Of a DNA stretch of 64,000 nt, positions 55,213 through 63,676 are shown one piece after another; positions within the stretch are counted from its first letter, which is position 1; each line of letters opens with the position of its first letter. The notes under the pieces are model-generated. The model made no database searches, was not told the origin of the DNA, and saw nothing but the letters and a program-made list of their open reading frames with translations. Source of the stretch: Mesorhizobium hawassense (lineage in GTDB: Bacteria; Pseudomonadota; Alphaproteobacteria; Rhizobiales; Rhizobiaceae). The position numbers were made by a program, and so were the translations under genes. The DNA lies in contig NZ_QMBP01000002.1 in NCBI RefSeq assembly GCF_003289945.1, positions 62,001 to 126,000 on the forward strand, read 5' to 3'.

Positions 55213-56130
55213 TCACGGACGAACGCGGATGACAGTCTTCCCCGCGCGTCGCTCGGTCGCGTTGAAGGTGGCGACCGCACCCTCAAGGGCCGAGACTTTG
55301 CCGATGTTCGTGCGCACTCGTCCATCCCGCACCCGCTGGACGATCTCGCTCAGTTGGGCACGATCGGACTCGACCACAAAGTCGACCGCCAGGCCATCTG
55401 CGGGCCGCGCCTCGGCCGGTCCGACGACGGTCACCAGTGTTCCTCCGGCTCTAATCAGGGCTACGGACCGCTTCTGGATGTCGCCGCCGATGACATCGAA
55501 CACCAGATCGATGCCGCCGACGTCTTCCAGGGCGTCCTTGTCGAGATCGACGAACTCGTTCGCGCCGAAGTCGAGCGCCTTCTGACGGTCGGCGGCGCGC
55601 CCGGTGCCGATGACGTAGGCGCCGGCCTCTCGTGCGAGTTGCGTCACCATCGACCCGACTGCGCCGGCCGCACCATGCGCGAGGACGCTCTGCCCCGCCT
55701 GAAGGCGGCCGTGCTGAAACAGTCCCTGCCATGCGGTCAGGCCTGAGATTGGCAGGCTCGCGGCCACCGTGAAGTCGACGTCGCCCGGCAGTGGCGCGAG
55801 GTTGCGTGCCTCCATGGCTATATACTCCGCGAGCGTGCCGTCGCGATACCAATCCGCGAGACCGAACACCCGCTGTCCGACCGACAGACCCGTCGTACCG
55901 TAGCCGAGGGCGGTGACCACTCCGGCCAGTTCGTGCCCGGGAATAACCGGCGTCCGGTCACAATCGCGGCGGTCGGCCCAGGTCGAGGGCCACGTCAGCT
56001 CAGTCGGGACGAATCCCGACGCATGAACCTGAACGACGACGTCATTTATCGCTGCCTGCGGCTCGGGCCGCTCTACCAGCTTCATCCCAGTCGTTCCCGC
56101 GGCCTGGTCCGTCACCACGATTGCTTTCAT
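55213..56130 (-). CDS. Zinc-independent MDR/quinone oxidoreductase, copy 1
   Basis: 305 residues. N-terminal GroES-like domain and Rossmann motif AHGAAGAVGSMVTQLAREAG; no structural zinc cysteines. NADPH-dependent quinone or enone reductase type. GAGGAGA before ATG 56130. Tandem paralogue of 56195-57112, differing at scattered residues (Q/P37, VPTEL/TWDEL). Divergence sits mainly in residues 38-150, so substrate ranges may differ. Confidence 0.92.
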   Translation of the reverse strand: MKAIVVTDQAAGTTGMKLVERPEPQAAINDVVVQVHASGFVPTELTWPSTWADRRDCDRTPVIPGHELAGVVTALGYGTTGLSVGQRVFGLADWYRDGTLAEYIAMEARNLAPLPGDVDFTVAASLPISGLTAWQGLFQHGRLQAGQSVLAHGAAGAVGSMVTQLAREAGAYVIGTGRAADRQKALDFGANEFVDLDKDALEDVGGIDLVFDVIGGDIQKRSVALIRAGGTLVTVVGPAEARPADGLAVDFVVESDRAQLSEIVQRVRDGRVRTNIGKVSALEGAVATFNATERRAGKTVIRVRP

Positions 56131-56194
56131 GATAATTATCTCCTCGGTCATTTGTCTGTTTGGTGGAAATGTTGCATCGATGGGCGCGTGTCGC

Positions 56195-57112
56195 TCACGG
56201 GCGAACGCGGATGATCGTCTTCCCCGCGCGTCGCTCGGTCGCGTTGAAGGTGGCGACCGCACCCTCAAGGGCCGAGACGTTGCCGATGTTCGTCCGCAGT
56301 CGTCCGTCCCGCACCCGCTGGACGATCTCATTCAGTTGGGCACGATCGGACACGACGACGAAATCGACCGCCAGGCCGTCGCCGGGCCGCGCCTCGGTCG
56401 GCCCGGCGATGGTCACCAGTGTTCCTCCGGCTCGAATCAGGGCTGCGGACCGCTTTTGGATGTCACCGCCGAAGACATCGAACACCAGATCGACTTCGCC
56501 AACGTCTTCCAGGGCGTCGTTCTCGAGGTCGACGAATTCTTTCGCGCCGAAGTCGAGCGCCGCCTGACGGTGAGCAGCGCGTCCGGTGCCAATGACGTGG
56601 CCACCGGCCTCACGTGCGAGCTGGGTTACCATCGAACCGACCGCGCCGGCCGCGCCATGCACAAGGACGCTCTGCCCCGCCTGAAGGCGGCCGTGCTCGA
56701 ACAGTCCCTGCCACGCGGTCAGGCCCGGCATCGCCACGCTCGCGCCCACCGTGAAGTCGACATCGCCCGGCAACGGCGCGAGATTGCGTGCCTCGACGGC
56801 CACATACTCGGCCAAGGTGCCGCCGCGATACGAGTCCGTGACGCCGAACACCCGCTGTCCCACTGACAGCCCCCTCGTGCCATAGCCAAGGGCCGTGACC
56901 ACTCCCGCCAGCTCTTGCCCGGGAATAACCGGCGTCCGGTCACGGCCGAGGCGATCGATCCAGGTTGAGGGCCACGTCAGCTCATCCCATGTGAATCCCG
57001 AAGCATGAACCTGAACAACGACGTCATTTATCGCTGCCGGCGGCTCGGGCCGCTCCACCAGCTTCATCCCGGCCGTTCCCGCCGCCTGGTCCGTCACGAC
57101 GATTGCTTTCAT
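56195..57112 (-). CDS. Zinc-independent MDR/quinone oxidoreductase, copy 2
   Basis: 305 residues, same family as copy 1: VHGAAGAVGSMVTQLAREAG, then IGTGRAAHRQAALDFGAKEF. The duplicated unit also includes the 60-bp spacer and leader (MTEE...IM context). First gene of the pair in transcription order, probably co-transcribed with copy 1. Confidence 0.92.
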   Translation of the reverse strand: MKAIVVTDQAAGTAGMKLVERPEPPAAINDVVVQVHASGFTWDELTWPSTWIDRLGRDRTPVIPGQELAGVVTALGYGTRGLSVGQRVFGVTDSYRGGTLAEYVAVEARNLAPLPGDVDFTVGASVAMPGLTAWQGLFEHGRLQAGQSVLVHGAAGAVGSMVTQLAREAGGHVIGTGRAAHRQAALDFGAKEFVDLENDALEDVGEVDLVFDVFGGDIQKRSAALIRAGGTLVTIAGPTEARPGDGLAVDFVVVSDRAQLNEIVQRVRDGRLRTNIGNVSALEGAVATFNATERRAGKTIIRVRP

Positions 57113-57274
57113 GATAGTCATCTCCTCGGTCATTTGTTTCTTGGGCGGAAATATTGCGGGGACCGAAAGCCTTCGACATCTAATGCCAGCGGCAATCGCT
57201 GGTTTCCGAAAGCGAAGGTAGAACAGTGAGATCTCGCTTCCAGAACTGCTTGGTGCAGGGCAGCGGCTTGACGA

Positions 57275-57407
57275 GTGGCACATCAGTGTCCTCTACGTTC
57301 GCGGTCGGGCCGGCTAGAACCGCTGCGCTCATCTACGCGAGCGCCGCCGCGGTGACGGCGACCAGCGAGACGGTGACGCCCAGGCCGACAGTCTTCGGTG
57401 ATTTCAT
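57275..57407 (-). pseudogene. Cytochrome P460 N-terminal relic, copy 3
   Basis: From ATG 57407: MKSPKTVGLGVTVSLVAVTA then A-A-L-A-stop, followed after the TAG by a degraded GPTANVEDTDV that matches DPTANVVDAAGH of the intact gene. TAG replaces the Gln right after the signal peptide, the same position as in copy 1. Confidence 0.8.
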
Positions 57408-57884
57408 TGTGGCGTCTCCTATGTTGCCCGCCCGCGGCACGGTGGCTCGGCGCAATATGTTCATTCAATGTCGTGGCGGCCGCGCCCGCCCGGTGGATCT
57501 CAGGATCGGACGCAGCCAACGGAATTAGAAATTCCCTTTGGACATGCTTTCGATAGGCGTGAGGTATCGTCGCCTAGCAGCGCTGTGCGCATTGTCGCCA
57601 AGGCGCATTTCAAACCGGTTCATTGCCGGTTTTGTCCTGGATACGATCGCGACAAGCGGGGCGAGCCGTGTGTGTCTGGACGAACGGCGACGGATTGTGG
57701 ATTCGCGGTCCGATCCACGGAACTATCTTGCCACCACGGCGACGTGCGGCCCGCAGCACGCCCGTTCGGGACATTTGAGGAAACGCGTGTCGATGTACGA
57801 TATGACTGCACCGCTGTCCTATGTCGTCTGCCTGGGCGCGCAGCGGATGCGGGTAGTCGATTCCATTCCCGGCACGCCATTCCT
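57408..57884. repeat. Duplicated P460/GNAT intergenic segment, copy 3
   Basis: 57408-57560 is the P460 leader copy 3. Around 57605-57640 lies a stump of the GNAT 5' end (CATTTCAAACCGG-TCAT-GCCGG), then the 34 bp element, then GAGGAAACGCG. The same order occurs at 51022-51720, so about 700 bp was duplicated and the GNAT body (about 250 bp) deleted. Confidence 0.75.
57675..57708 (+). repeat. 34 bp dispersed element, copy 3
   Basis: Identical to 51598-51631. Part of the larger duplicated segment, whereas the copy at 11565-11598 is isolated. Confidence 0.75.
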
Positions 57885-58157
57885 GACCGCCGCCGCGCTC
57901 GAAATCTCTGAACCAGCCAGGAGCTCAGCCAAGACCAAGGCGACGTTCGACGAGAGACAGTGCAGGGCAGCCCTTCACAAGCAGATGCCGACGATCCAGC
58001 GGGAGCTGGGGGAGGAGGACGGCAAGGCCGCCCAAGAGGTAGCAGAGCTGGCTGAGGCGATCGCGAAAGCGAACATGCCGGAAGAGGCGGAGGGCCAGGC
58101 GCTGAAGGAACGCCGGCGTTACGGGCGCGTGCCCGAGGTCGCTGCCGAAACTAAGAA
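57885..58157 (+). pseudogene. Lon protease N-domain/linker relic
   Basis: Reads ATFDERQCRAALHKQMPTIQ, then RELGEEDGKAAQEVAELAEA and A-K-A-N-M-P-E-E-A-E-G-Q-A-L-K-E, the coiled linker before the Lon AAA+ module. The ATPase and protease domains are missing; the frame runs on 25 codons into the FUSC promoter region. Confidence 0.8.
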
Positions 58158-58238
58158 AAACTTGCATTACAGAAGCGACCAACAGCGCTTCCTCTTCTTT
58201 CGTCGAGACGGGCAGTGGACATCGGGGAGTAGGTTTGT

Positions 58239-60176
58239 TTGACGCTGCCTAAACGACAAGTGACGTTCCGTCCGTCGGGTCTCCCCCTTACTTCCTGGGC
58301 TTTCGCAATCCGGACTTGGCTGGCTGCGATTCTGGCTTTGTATGTAAGCTTCTGGCTTTCAATCGAAATGCCGTCGATAGCGATAATTACGGTTGCGATC
58401 ATCGCCGAACCAACCCGCGGCCAGGCGCTTGATAAGGCAGTCTTTCGTGTCCTGGCGACGGTCATCGGCGTTGCGGCTTCCATTGCCATAACAGGACTTT
58501 TCTCCCAGACGCGGGATCTTTCCCTGTTTGGCTATGCTGGCTGGATAGGTCTGTCTGTGTATGCCGCAGGAATGCTCGACGGGAATCGTGCTTACGCAGC
58601 GGTCCTCTCTGGCGCCACGGTGGGGTTTGCTTCGATCCAGGAGATCGACAATCCGGGGCACGTGTTCGAGACGGGTATGATGAGAGGTGCAGGAATCCTC
58701 ATTGGAATCGCAGCACTTGCGATTGTCAATGATCTGCTATTGGCGCCCGACCGTCATACGAGGCTCGCAACGCAACTGACTGACATCCGTCGCCGGGTCG
58801 GCAAGTACGCGACATCGGCTATCCTTGGTGAGACCACGCAGCCAATGGAATCCGCCGCTCTGCTTGCCGAAATTTCTTCGCTTCACCCGGAAACCTCGAG
58901 CCTGGCCTTTGAGTCGAGCAGCGGCCAAGCCAGAAGCGTAGCCGGCCAAAACGCGGCCGCCGCGCTTGTGGCGCAGCTTCATGCTGCGCGTAGCCTCAAT
59001 GTGCTTCCGGTCGCCGCCGATGAGGCGACATCGTTAAGGATTGTACGCGCGCTTGAGAACGAAAGTGAGATCCCTCCGCCGACGGTCGTGTGGCGTGTCG
59101 ATCCGCAAGGGGTCCCAGGTACGACCGACTCGCTGGCCTGGACACTCAAGGAATTACTCGCAAGAGATGAGCAAGTTAGACAGAACCTTGTCGCCCTACG
59201 CACTGATGGACGTCCTCCATGGCATTGGCGCGGGCTGATCTATCGATCCCATCGAGCTGCTGTTGAGGCCGGTGTTCGAGCAGCGATCTGGGTTGCGTTA
59301 TCGGGGTTATTCCTTGTGCATGCGGGCTGGCCCGCAGCGAACACTTCACTTGCCCTCATCGGAGCCTTCGTCGGGCTTGGAGCAATAACGCCCAATTCGC
59401 GCGCGACGACCGCCCTGGCGCTGATCGCGGCGCCCATCGCCGGTGTTCTCGCTGGGGTTCTTGAGTTTGTCGCCCTCGATGGCGTTGACGCCTTCCCGTT
59501 GCTCGCGATCGGACTTGCTCCCCTCGTGATCGGGGCCGGACTACTGATAGCGTCGTCCAATCGCATAGTGTCAGCCCTCGGTCGATTTATCCTTATCTAC
59601 GCTGTGATAATAATCTCGCCGGCCAATCCGCAGACCTATGACGGACAGTCGTATCTTATTTACTTCCTTATTTCTTGTATTGCACCCGCCTTGTTGTTGG
59701 CGACGCAATTTCTTGTTTCTCCAGTCTCCCGAGAGCGGCAGAGACGATGGATTTTATCGTCGTCTCGCGACGACTTTACTCACGCGCCGCTCCGTGGTCG
59801 GCGGCATGCGGCCGAGGAGGAGATGTTTCGCGACGCGGTTAGGATTGGTCAGATCCTTTCCACTGGAGCGAACGCTTCGAACAACCCCGAAGCGGTCGAC
59901 GAGGTTCTTTCCCATTTTGACCAATCTTCGATCATCCGGTTGTGCGACGACAAGCTGAAGATGCTCGCGGGCGGACCTTTAGCTGTACTGGTTGAGGAGG
60001 TCCGCGCGGCTTTCAAGACGCGCGAGCCGCAGGCAATTCGCGCGGCGGCCCACCTATTAAGCAAAGCGTCACCGTCGGATCATGTTGTGGCCGATCTCCG
60101 TGCCGCGCTGATGGTCGCGAGCTACCATATCGAGGCGGCGTTTGGACGACGTGTTCATTTTGGCGAGGCGGCGTGA
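58239..60176 (+). CDS. FUSC family aromatic/drug efflux protein
   Basis: 645 residues. Two blocks of TM helices (IAIITVAIIAEPTRGQALDK; then LIGAFVGLGAITPNSRATTA) separated by a cytoplasmic domain, the FUSC/AaeB plan. Probable inner-membrane pump for aromatic acids. The start is uncertain: TTG 58239 after GGGGAG, or a later GTG at 58259. It overlaps the DUF1656 gene by one base. First gene of a three-gene efflux operon. Confidence 0.9.
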   Translation: MTLPKRQVTFRPSGLPLTSWAFAIRTWLAAILALYVSFWLSIEMPSIAIITVAIIAEPTRGQALDKAVFRVLATVIGVAASIAITGLFSQTRDLSLFGYAGWIGLSVYAAGMLDGNRAYAAVLSGATVGFASIQEIDNPGHVFETGMMRGAGILIGIAALAIVNDLLLAPDRHTRLATQLTDIRRRVGKYATSAILGETTQPMESAALLAEISSLHPETSSLAFESSSGQARSVAGQNAAAALVAQLHAARSLNVLPVAADEATSLRIVRALENESEIPPPTVVWRVDPQGVPGTTDSLAWTLKELLARDEQVRQNLVALRTDGRPPWHWRGLIYRSHRAAVEAGVRAAIWVALSGLFLVHAGWPAANTSLALIGAFVGLGAITPNSRATTALALIAAPIAGVLAGVLEFVALDGVDAFPLLAIGLAPLVIGAGLLIASSNRIVSALGRFILIYAVIIISPANPQTYDGQSYLIYFLISCIAPALLLATQFLVSPVSRERQRRWILSSSRDDFTHAPLRGRRHAAEEEMFRDAVRIGQILSTGANASNNPEAVDEVLSHFDQSSIIRLCDDKLKMLAGGPLAVLVEEVRAAFKTREPQAIRAAAHLLSKASPSDHVVADLRAALMVASYHIEAAFGRRVHFGEAA

Positions 60177-60379
60177 TGGCACACAGCTTCCGCGAATTGG
60201 TCATTGGCGGTGTCTTGGTCGCTCCATTTATGGCCTATGCGGTTGCGGCTCTATTCGTCGTGCTTCTGATCCGGCCGCTCTTAAGTTTTGTCGGCTTTTT
60301 GCGACTCTTCAGCAACGCTGCGATTGCCGAACTCAGCCTCTACGTCGCAATTCTGGGCCTGATTGCCTTGTTTTTCTGA
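60176..60379 (+). CDS. DUF1656 small membrane protein (AaeX-like)
   Basis: 67 residues, two TM helices (VLVAPFMAYAVAALFVVLLI; FSNAAIAELSLYVAILGLIA). ATG 60176 overlaps the FUSC stop (TGATG), indicating coupling. DUF1656 proteins accompany AaeB/AaeA pumps; role unclear. Confidence 0.92.
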   Translation: MAHSFRELVIGGVLVAPFMAYAVAALFVVLLIRPLLSFVGFLRLFSNAAIAELSLYVAILGLIALFF

Positions 60380-60389
60380 GGAATATTTG

Positions 60390-61559
60390 ATGCATGGCGC
60401 CACTCAAGACAAGGTGATCGATCAAGAAGAACTGGGGTCGGCCTCCTTGTCGGGATCGACCGAGAATAAAGTGTCGGTCGAGCTACGCGCGGTTGCGCGT
60501 GCGAAATCCGAGCCGCCTCAATCACGCGAGCAGAAACCATCCGCGGCGTTCACCTCACCACCCGTTGAATGGCGAACGGCCCTCGCGCAGGTTCTATTGT
60601 CGTTGTGGCGGAAACTTGCGACGTTGGCGATCTTTCTTGTCGCTGTGCTCATCTCACTCGTGGTGTGGGACCAGTACGTCGTTGCGCCCTGGACCCGCGA
60701 CGGACGCGTACGTGTCCAGGTTGCGAGCGTCGCACCTCGAGTGTCTGGCCAGATTACACAGCTGCGAGTCGCGGACAATCAATTCGTCCGTAAGGGAGAT
60801 GTACTCTATCAGATTGAGCCCTTTGATTTCGACGTTACATTGCGCTTGAGCAAAGCGCTGTTGGAGCAAAGGGAAGCCGACAGTTACGTGAAAAAGTTGC
60901 AGTCCGAACGCCGGAAGCAGCTGTCGGAACTATCCACCTCGCGAGAACAGCAACAGATATTCGAAGGCAGCTCCCGACAGGCAAAAGCCGCGGTCGACGC
61001 GGCTCGCGAACAGGTCGCCCAGGCAGACATTAATCTGAAGAGAACGGAGGTTCGTAGCCCGGCAAACGGCTATGTCACGAATCTTCTGCTGCGAGTGGGC
61101 GACTACGCCCACGAGGGGGTTAGCAACATTTCGATCGTCGATACCGATAGCTTCTGGGTGGACGGCTATTTCGAGGAGACAAAGTTGGCGCAGGTCTGCA
61201 TCGGGGATCGTGCCGACGTCACGTTGATGGGTTATTCTGCGCCGCTCATCGGCCATGTGACGACGATAACCCGAGGCGTTAGCGTGTCCAACGCGGCGGC
61301 CGGCGCTCAGGGGCTCCCCAATGTTGACCCCGTCTACACGTGGGTACGGCTGGCGCAACGTGTCCCGGTCAGGATCGCCATTGATAGGGTGCCCCTCGGC
61401 ATGCCGCTCGTCTCCGGCATGACGGCAACCGTAACGTTACGCGACGATTCCCGTCCCGAGGAGAAAACATGGTTATATCGCGCGAAGGCTGCGGTCGGGA
61501 CGAGCCTCTCCCACATAATAAATGGAGTATCGCAGCGACCTCGCTGCGTCACATCCTAG
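60390..61559 (+). CDS. HlyD-type membrane fusion protein (AaeA/EmrA-like)
   Basis: 389 residues. One TM helix near 75-95, a biotinyl-lipoyl half (SGQITQLRVADNQFVRKGDV), an alpha hairpin (residues ~150-220) and the second lipoyl half RSPANGYVTNLLLRVGDYA. It bridges the FUSC pump to an outer-membrane channel, which is not encoded here. GAGGAA before ATG 60390. The N-terminal cytoplasmic tail of ~70 residues is longer than usual. Confidence 0.9.
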   Translation: MHGATQDKVIDQEELGSASLSGSTENKVSVELRAVARAKSEPPQSREQKPSAAFTSPPVEWRTALAQVLLSLWRKLATLAIFLVAVLISLVVWDQYVVAPWTRDGRVRVQVASVAPRVSGQITQLRVADNQFVRKGDVLYQIEPFDFDVTLRLSKALLEQREADSYVKKLQSERRKQLSELSTSREQQQIFEGSSRQAKAAVDAAREQVAQADINLKRTEVRSPANGYVTNLLLRVGDYAHEGVSNISIVDTDSFWVDGYFEETKLAQVCIGDRADVTLMGYSAPLIGHVTTITRGVSVSNAAAGAQGLPNVDPVYTWVRLAQRVPVRIAIDRVPLGMPLVSGMTATVTLRDDSRPEEKTWLYRAKAAVGTSLSHIINGVSQRPRCVTS

Positions 61560-61945
61560 AATTCGATGAGAACACATTTCAGTGGTGATATTTTTGGGGC
61601 GTGATCCAGTTCTACGGAGACGTTGATACGCACCAGGTGTGTATATCACCGAAACATAGTCTCGAGACGCTTCCGCACGGGACGGGAAGCGCATCGCGCA
61701 ACCCCCGCTGCACTCGACGCGCACAGGCAGTCGCTCGTAACGGGCATCGCGATGAGGATGCCACAGAAAGGACCACGCGATTCGGCGCCTGATTAGCGCA
61801 AAGTAGCAAGATAGGCGACTTGGTCCGTCCACTCCGTCGGGTTCTTCAGCCTTGCGTAGGGCATGCTGTCTCGGCGAACCACCTCCGGCCACGATTCCAG
61901 ATACGCGTCGAATATCTCCGACACGATGGCGTAGCTCAAGCTCGC
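61560..61945. other. Region without an assigned gene
   Basis: About 385 bp. On the minus strand 61793-61940 reads FDAYLESWPEVVRRDSMPYA then R-L-K-N-P-T-E-W-T-D-Q-V-A-Y-L and a stop, which looks like the end of a protein but is not one I recognise. No hairpin terminator for the efflux operon was found. Confidence 0.3.
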
Positions 61946-62200
61946 GCGGGCTTTCGGACTGCGTTGGAAGGCGTCTGACGAACTGCGCGCCGTCGAGGCG
62001 GGCTGCGTTGATCTCGCGGCCTTCAACGGCGATCCGAGCTGGACGTTGACCATGCCCGCCCGATACGTCTTGGCGCCTAGCGGGACGATCGAGTACGCCG
62101 ACATCAGCGTCGACTACACGCGGCGGGCGACCCGTCGGAACTGATCCCGGTCCTCGCTCATATCGCCGCGCGCCAGCCCGGCTCTCAGAGGCTCCAGAAA
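61946..62200 (+). pseudogene. Peroxiredoxin (AhpC/TSA-type) C-terminal relic
   Basis: Reads FGLRWKASDELRAVEAGCVD, then FNGDPSWTLTMPARYVLAPS with G-T-I-E-Y-A-D-I-S-V-D-Y-T-R-R, then after one shift DPSELIPVLAHIA. This is the end of a redoxin-domain peroxiredoxin. The N-terminal peroxidatic Cys is missing. Confidence 0.8.
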
Positions 62201-62351
62201 GCGTGTCCGTGCGTCCAAACCAATAGACCGGGCCATTCCAACGCATGCCTGCAAGTGGCATCCATGCGCCTCGATTACGGCGTGCGCCCTCACGCCGTCG
62301 AGTGCACGGCCTCGTCAGTATGGTCGGCGGCAACTTGACGGAGAAAAACAC

Positions 62352-63308
62352 ATGGAGCTTCATCAAGTTCGTTACTTCCTCGCCCTCGCGTCCACGCTCA
62401 ATTTCACCCGCGCCGCCGAGCAGTGCAATGTCACGCAGCCCGCCCTGACCAAGGGGGTGCAGAAGCTTGAGGAGGAGCTCGGCGGCCAGTTGATCTACCG
62501 CGAGCGCCAGTTGACGCAGCTCACCGACCTTGGAAAAGAAGTCCTTCCGATGCTGGAACGCACACTGGCCTCGGCACAGGCGGTGCGTCGCAGAGCCCAG
62601 GAATTCCAACGCAAGGAGGTCGCGCCACTGAAGATCGGCCTCGCTCCCTCCATTTCGGCGTCGCTCGTCCTCGATCCGATCGCGGAGATCGCAAAGTTCG
62701 TCCCTGGCCTTCACGTCGAGCTGCGCGAGGGCTCGGCGGAGAAGCTCGTCGGCCTCTTGCTTGAAGGAGAGATCAACGCCGCAATGGTCGGAGACGTGCA
62801 GGACATACCCGCCCGCATCGACGACTGGTTGCTGTTCGAGGAGCGCTACGTCGCGGTTCTCGCGCCGACACACCAGCTTGCAAACCGCCCCTCGATCTCA
62901 ATCGACGACCTCCGCGAGACCGTCTTGCTGGAACGCGCCGGATGCGACGTCGGCCCGAAGATCCTACGCTCGTATTTTCCCGAGGAGCCGCCCCCCCGCG
63001 GGCACCGCAGCGCTAACGACTTGCACCTGCAGCACATGGCCGCGGCGGGCTTCGGCTTGATGCTCGCGCCCGAGCACATGCCGCGCCTTCCGACACTCAA
63101 GACCATTCCCCTCGAAGGCAATCCGGTTTCGCGGGAGGTGCGGTTGCTGGCCGTGCAGGGGCGCCGCTACTCGCCGGCGCTGGACGCTTTCGTCAAGGTC
63201 GCGCGGCTTCGCGACTGGACGCTCGAAGTCCCCCACCAGGGCATACATTTGGAAAGTCGGACATACTCGAGAACAAACGCGACGACCTTCTCGATCGGCA
63301 TTTCGTAG
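62352..63308 (+). CDS. LysR-type transcriptional regulator
   Basis: 318 residues. HTH: VRYFLALASTLNFTRAAEQC, then NVTQPALTKGVQKLEEELGG; effector domain from ~90 (LKIGLAPSISASLVLDPIAE). One effector-domain Cys (ERAGCDVGP) suggests possible redox sensing. The last ~30 residues after DWTLE are not family-like and read through into the adjacent relic, so the stop may have been lost. RBS GGAG. msrB downstream, same strand. Confidence 0.9.
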   Translation: MELHQVRYFLALASTLNFTRAAEQCNVTQPALTKGVQKLEEELGGQLIYRERQLTQLTDLGKEVLPMLERTLASAQAVRRRAQEFQRKEVAPLKIGLAPSISASLVLDPIAEIAKFVPGLHVELREGSAEKLVGLLLEGEINAAMVGDVQDIPARIDDWLLFEERYVAVLAPTHQLANRPSISIDDLRETVLLERAGCDVGPKILRSYFPEEPPPRGHRSANDLHLQHMAAAGFGLMLAPEHMPRLPTLKTIPLEGNPVSREVRLLAVQGRRYSPALDAFVKVARLRDWTLEVPHQGIHLESRTYSRTNATTFSIGIS

Positions 63309-63531
63309 GGCCGCAAAAGAGCACCTCACCGGACCTCAGTCGGTGAAGGTTGAAGCTGACCACGTCGCCGCCGGCGAGCGCTCGCGCGAACAGGCTGGTC
63401 CGCTTTCCGTCGCGAGGCTTCCGCACGCTGACGCCGTACCGCAGCCCCGTACACGCCTTCTCGGTAACCACTCGTATCGCGGCGAGCGCCGTTTCGAAGT
63501 CGGGCTCCAGCAATCTCTGACCCCGTCGCTT
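63255..63531 (-). pseudogene. Relic of unidentified small gene (SFNLYRL family), copy 2
   Basis: Minus strand from after a TAG at 63532: RLLEPDFETALAAIRVVTEK, ACTGLRYGVSVRKPRDGKRT, SLFARALAGGDVVSFNLHRL, then a one-base shift in a TTTT run near 63318, then RPYEMPIEKVVAFVLEYVRL. Same family as 2746-2945. It overlaps the 3' tail of the LysR gene. Start unclear. Confidence 0.5.
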
Positions 63532-63676
63532 CTACGGCAAGTGAATCCGCCCCCGCCAGATGCAAACACCTCGAGCGGCGGCGATCCACGTGGCATCGTT
63601 TCGATAGACGGAGGTGATTGGACGCTCGCCCGGCCCGTGCCTATCTTCAATGCAGAACAAAAAAGGAGCTCCGCGA
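63309..63676. other. Intergenic between LysR and msrB
   Basis: Apart from the minus-strand relic (63255-63531) no gene is seen. The msrB promoter should lie in 63560-63660, where AAAAAGGAG forms the ribosome-binding site. Confidence 0.4.

Noticed and set aside
61473..62873. A 466-codon minus-strand open frame across the LysR start
   Set aside because: Overlaps the intact LysR gene and the peroxiredoxin relic, and its product matches no family.
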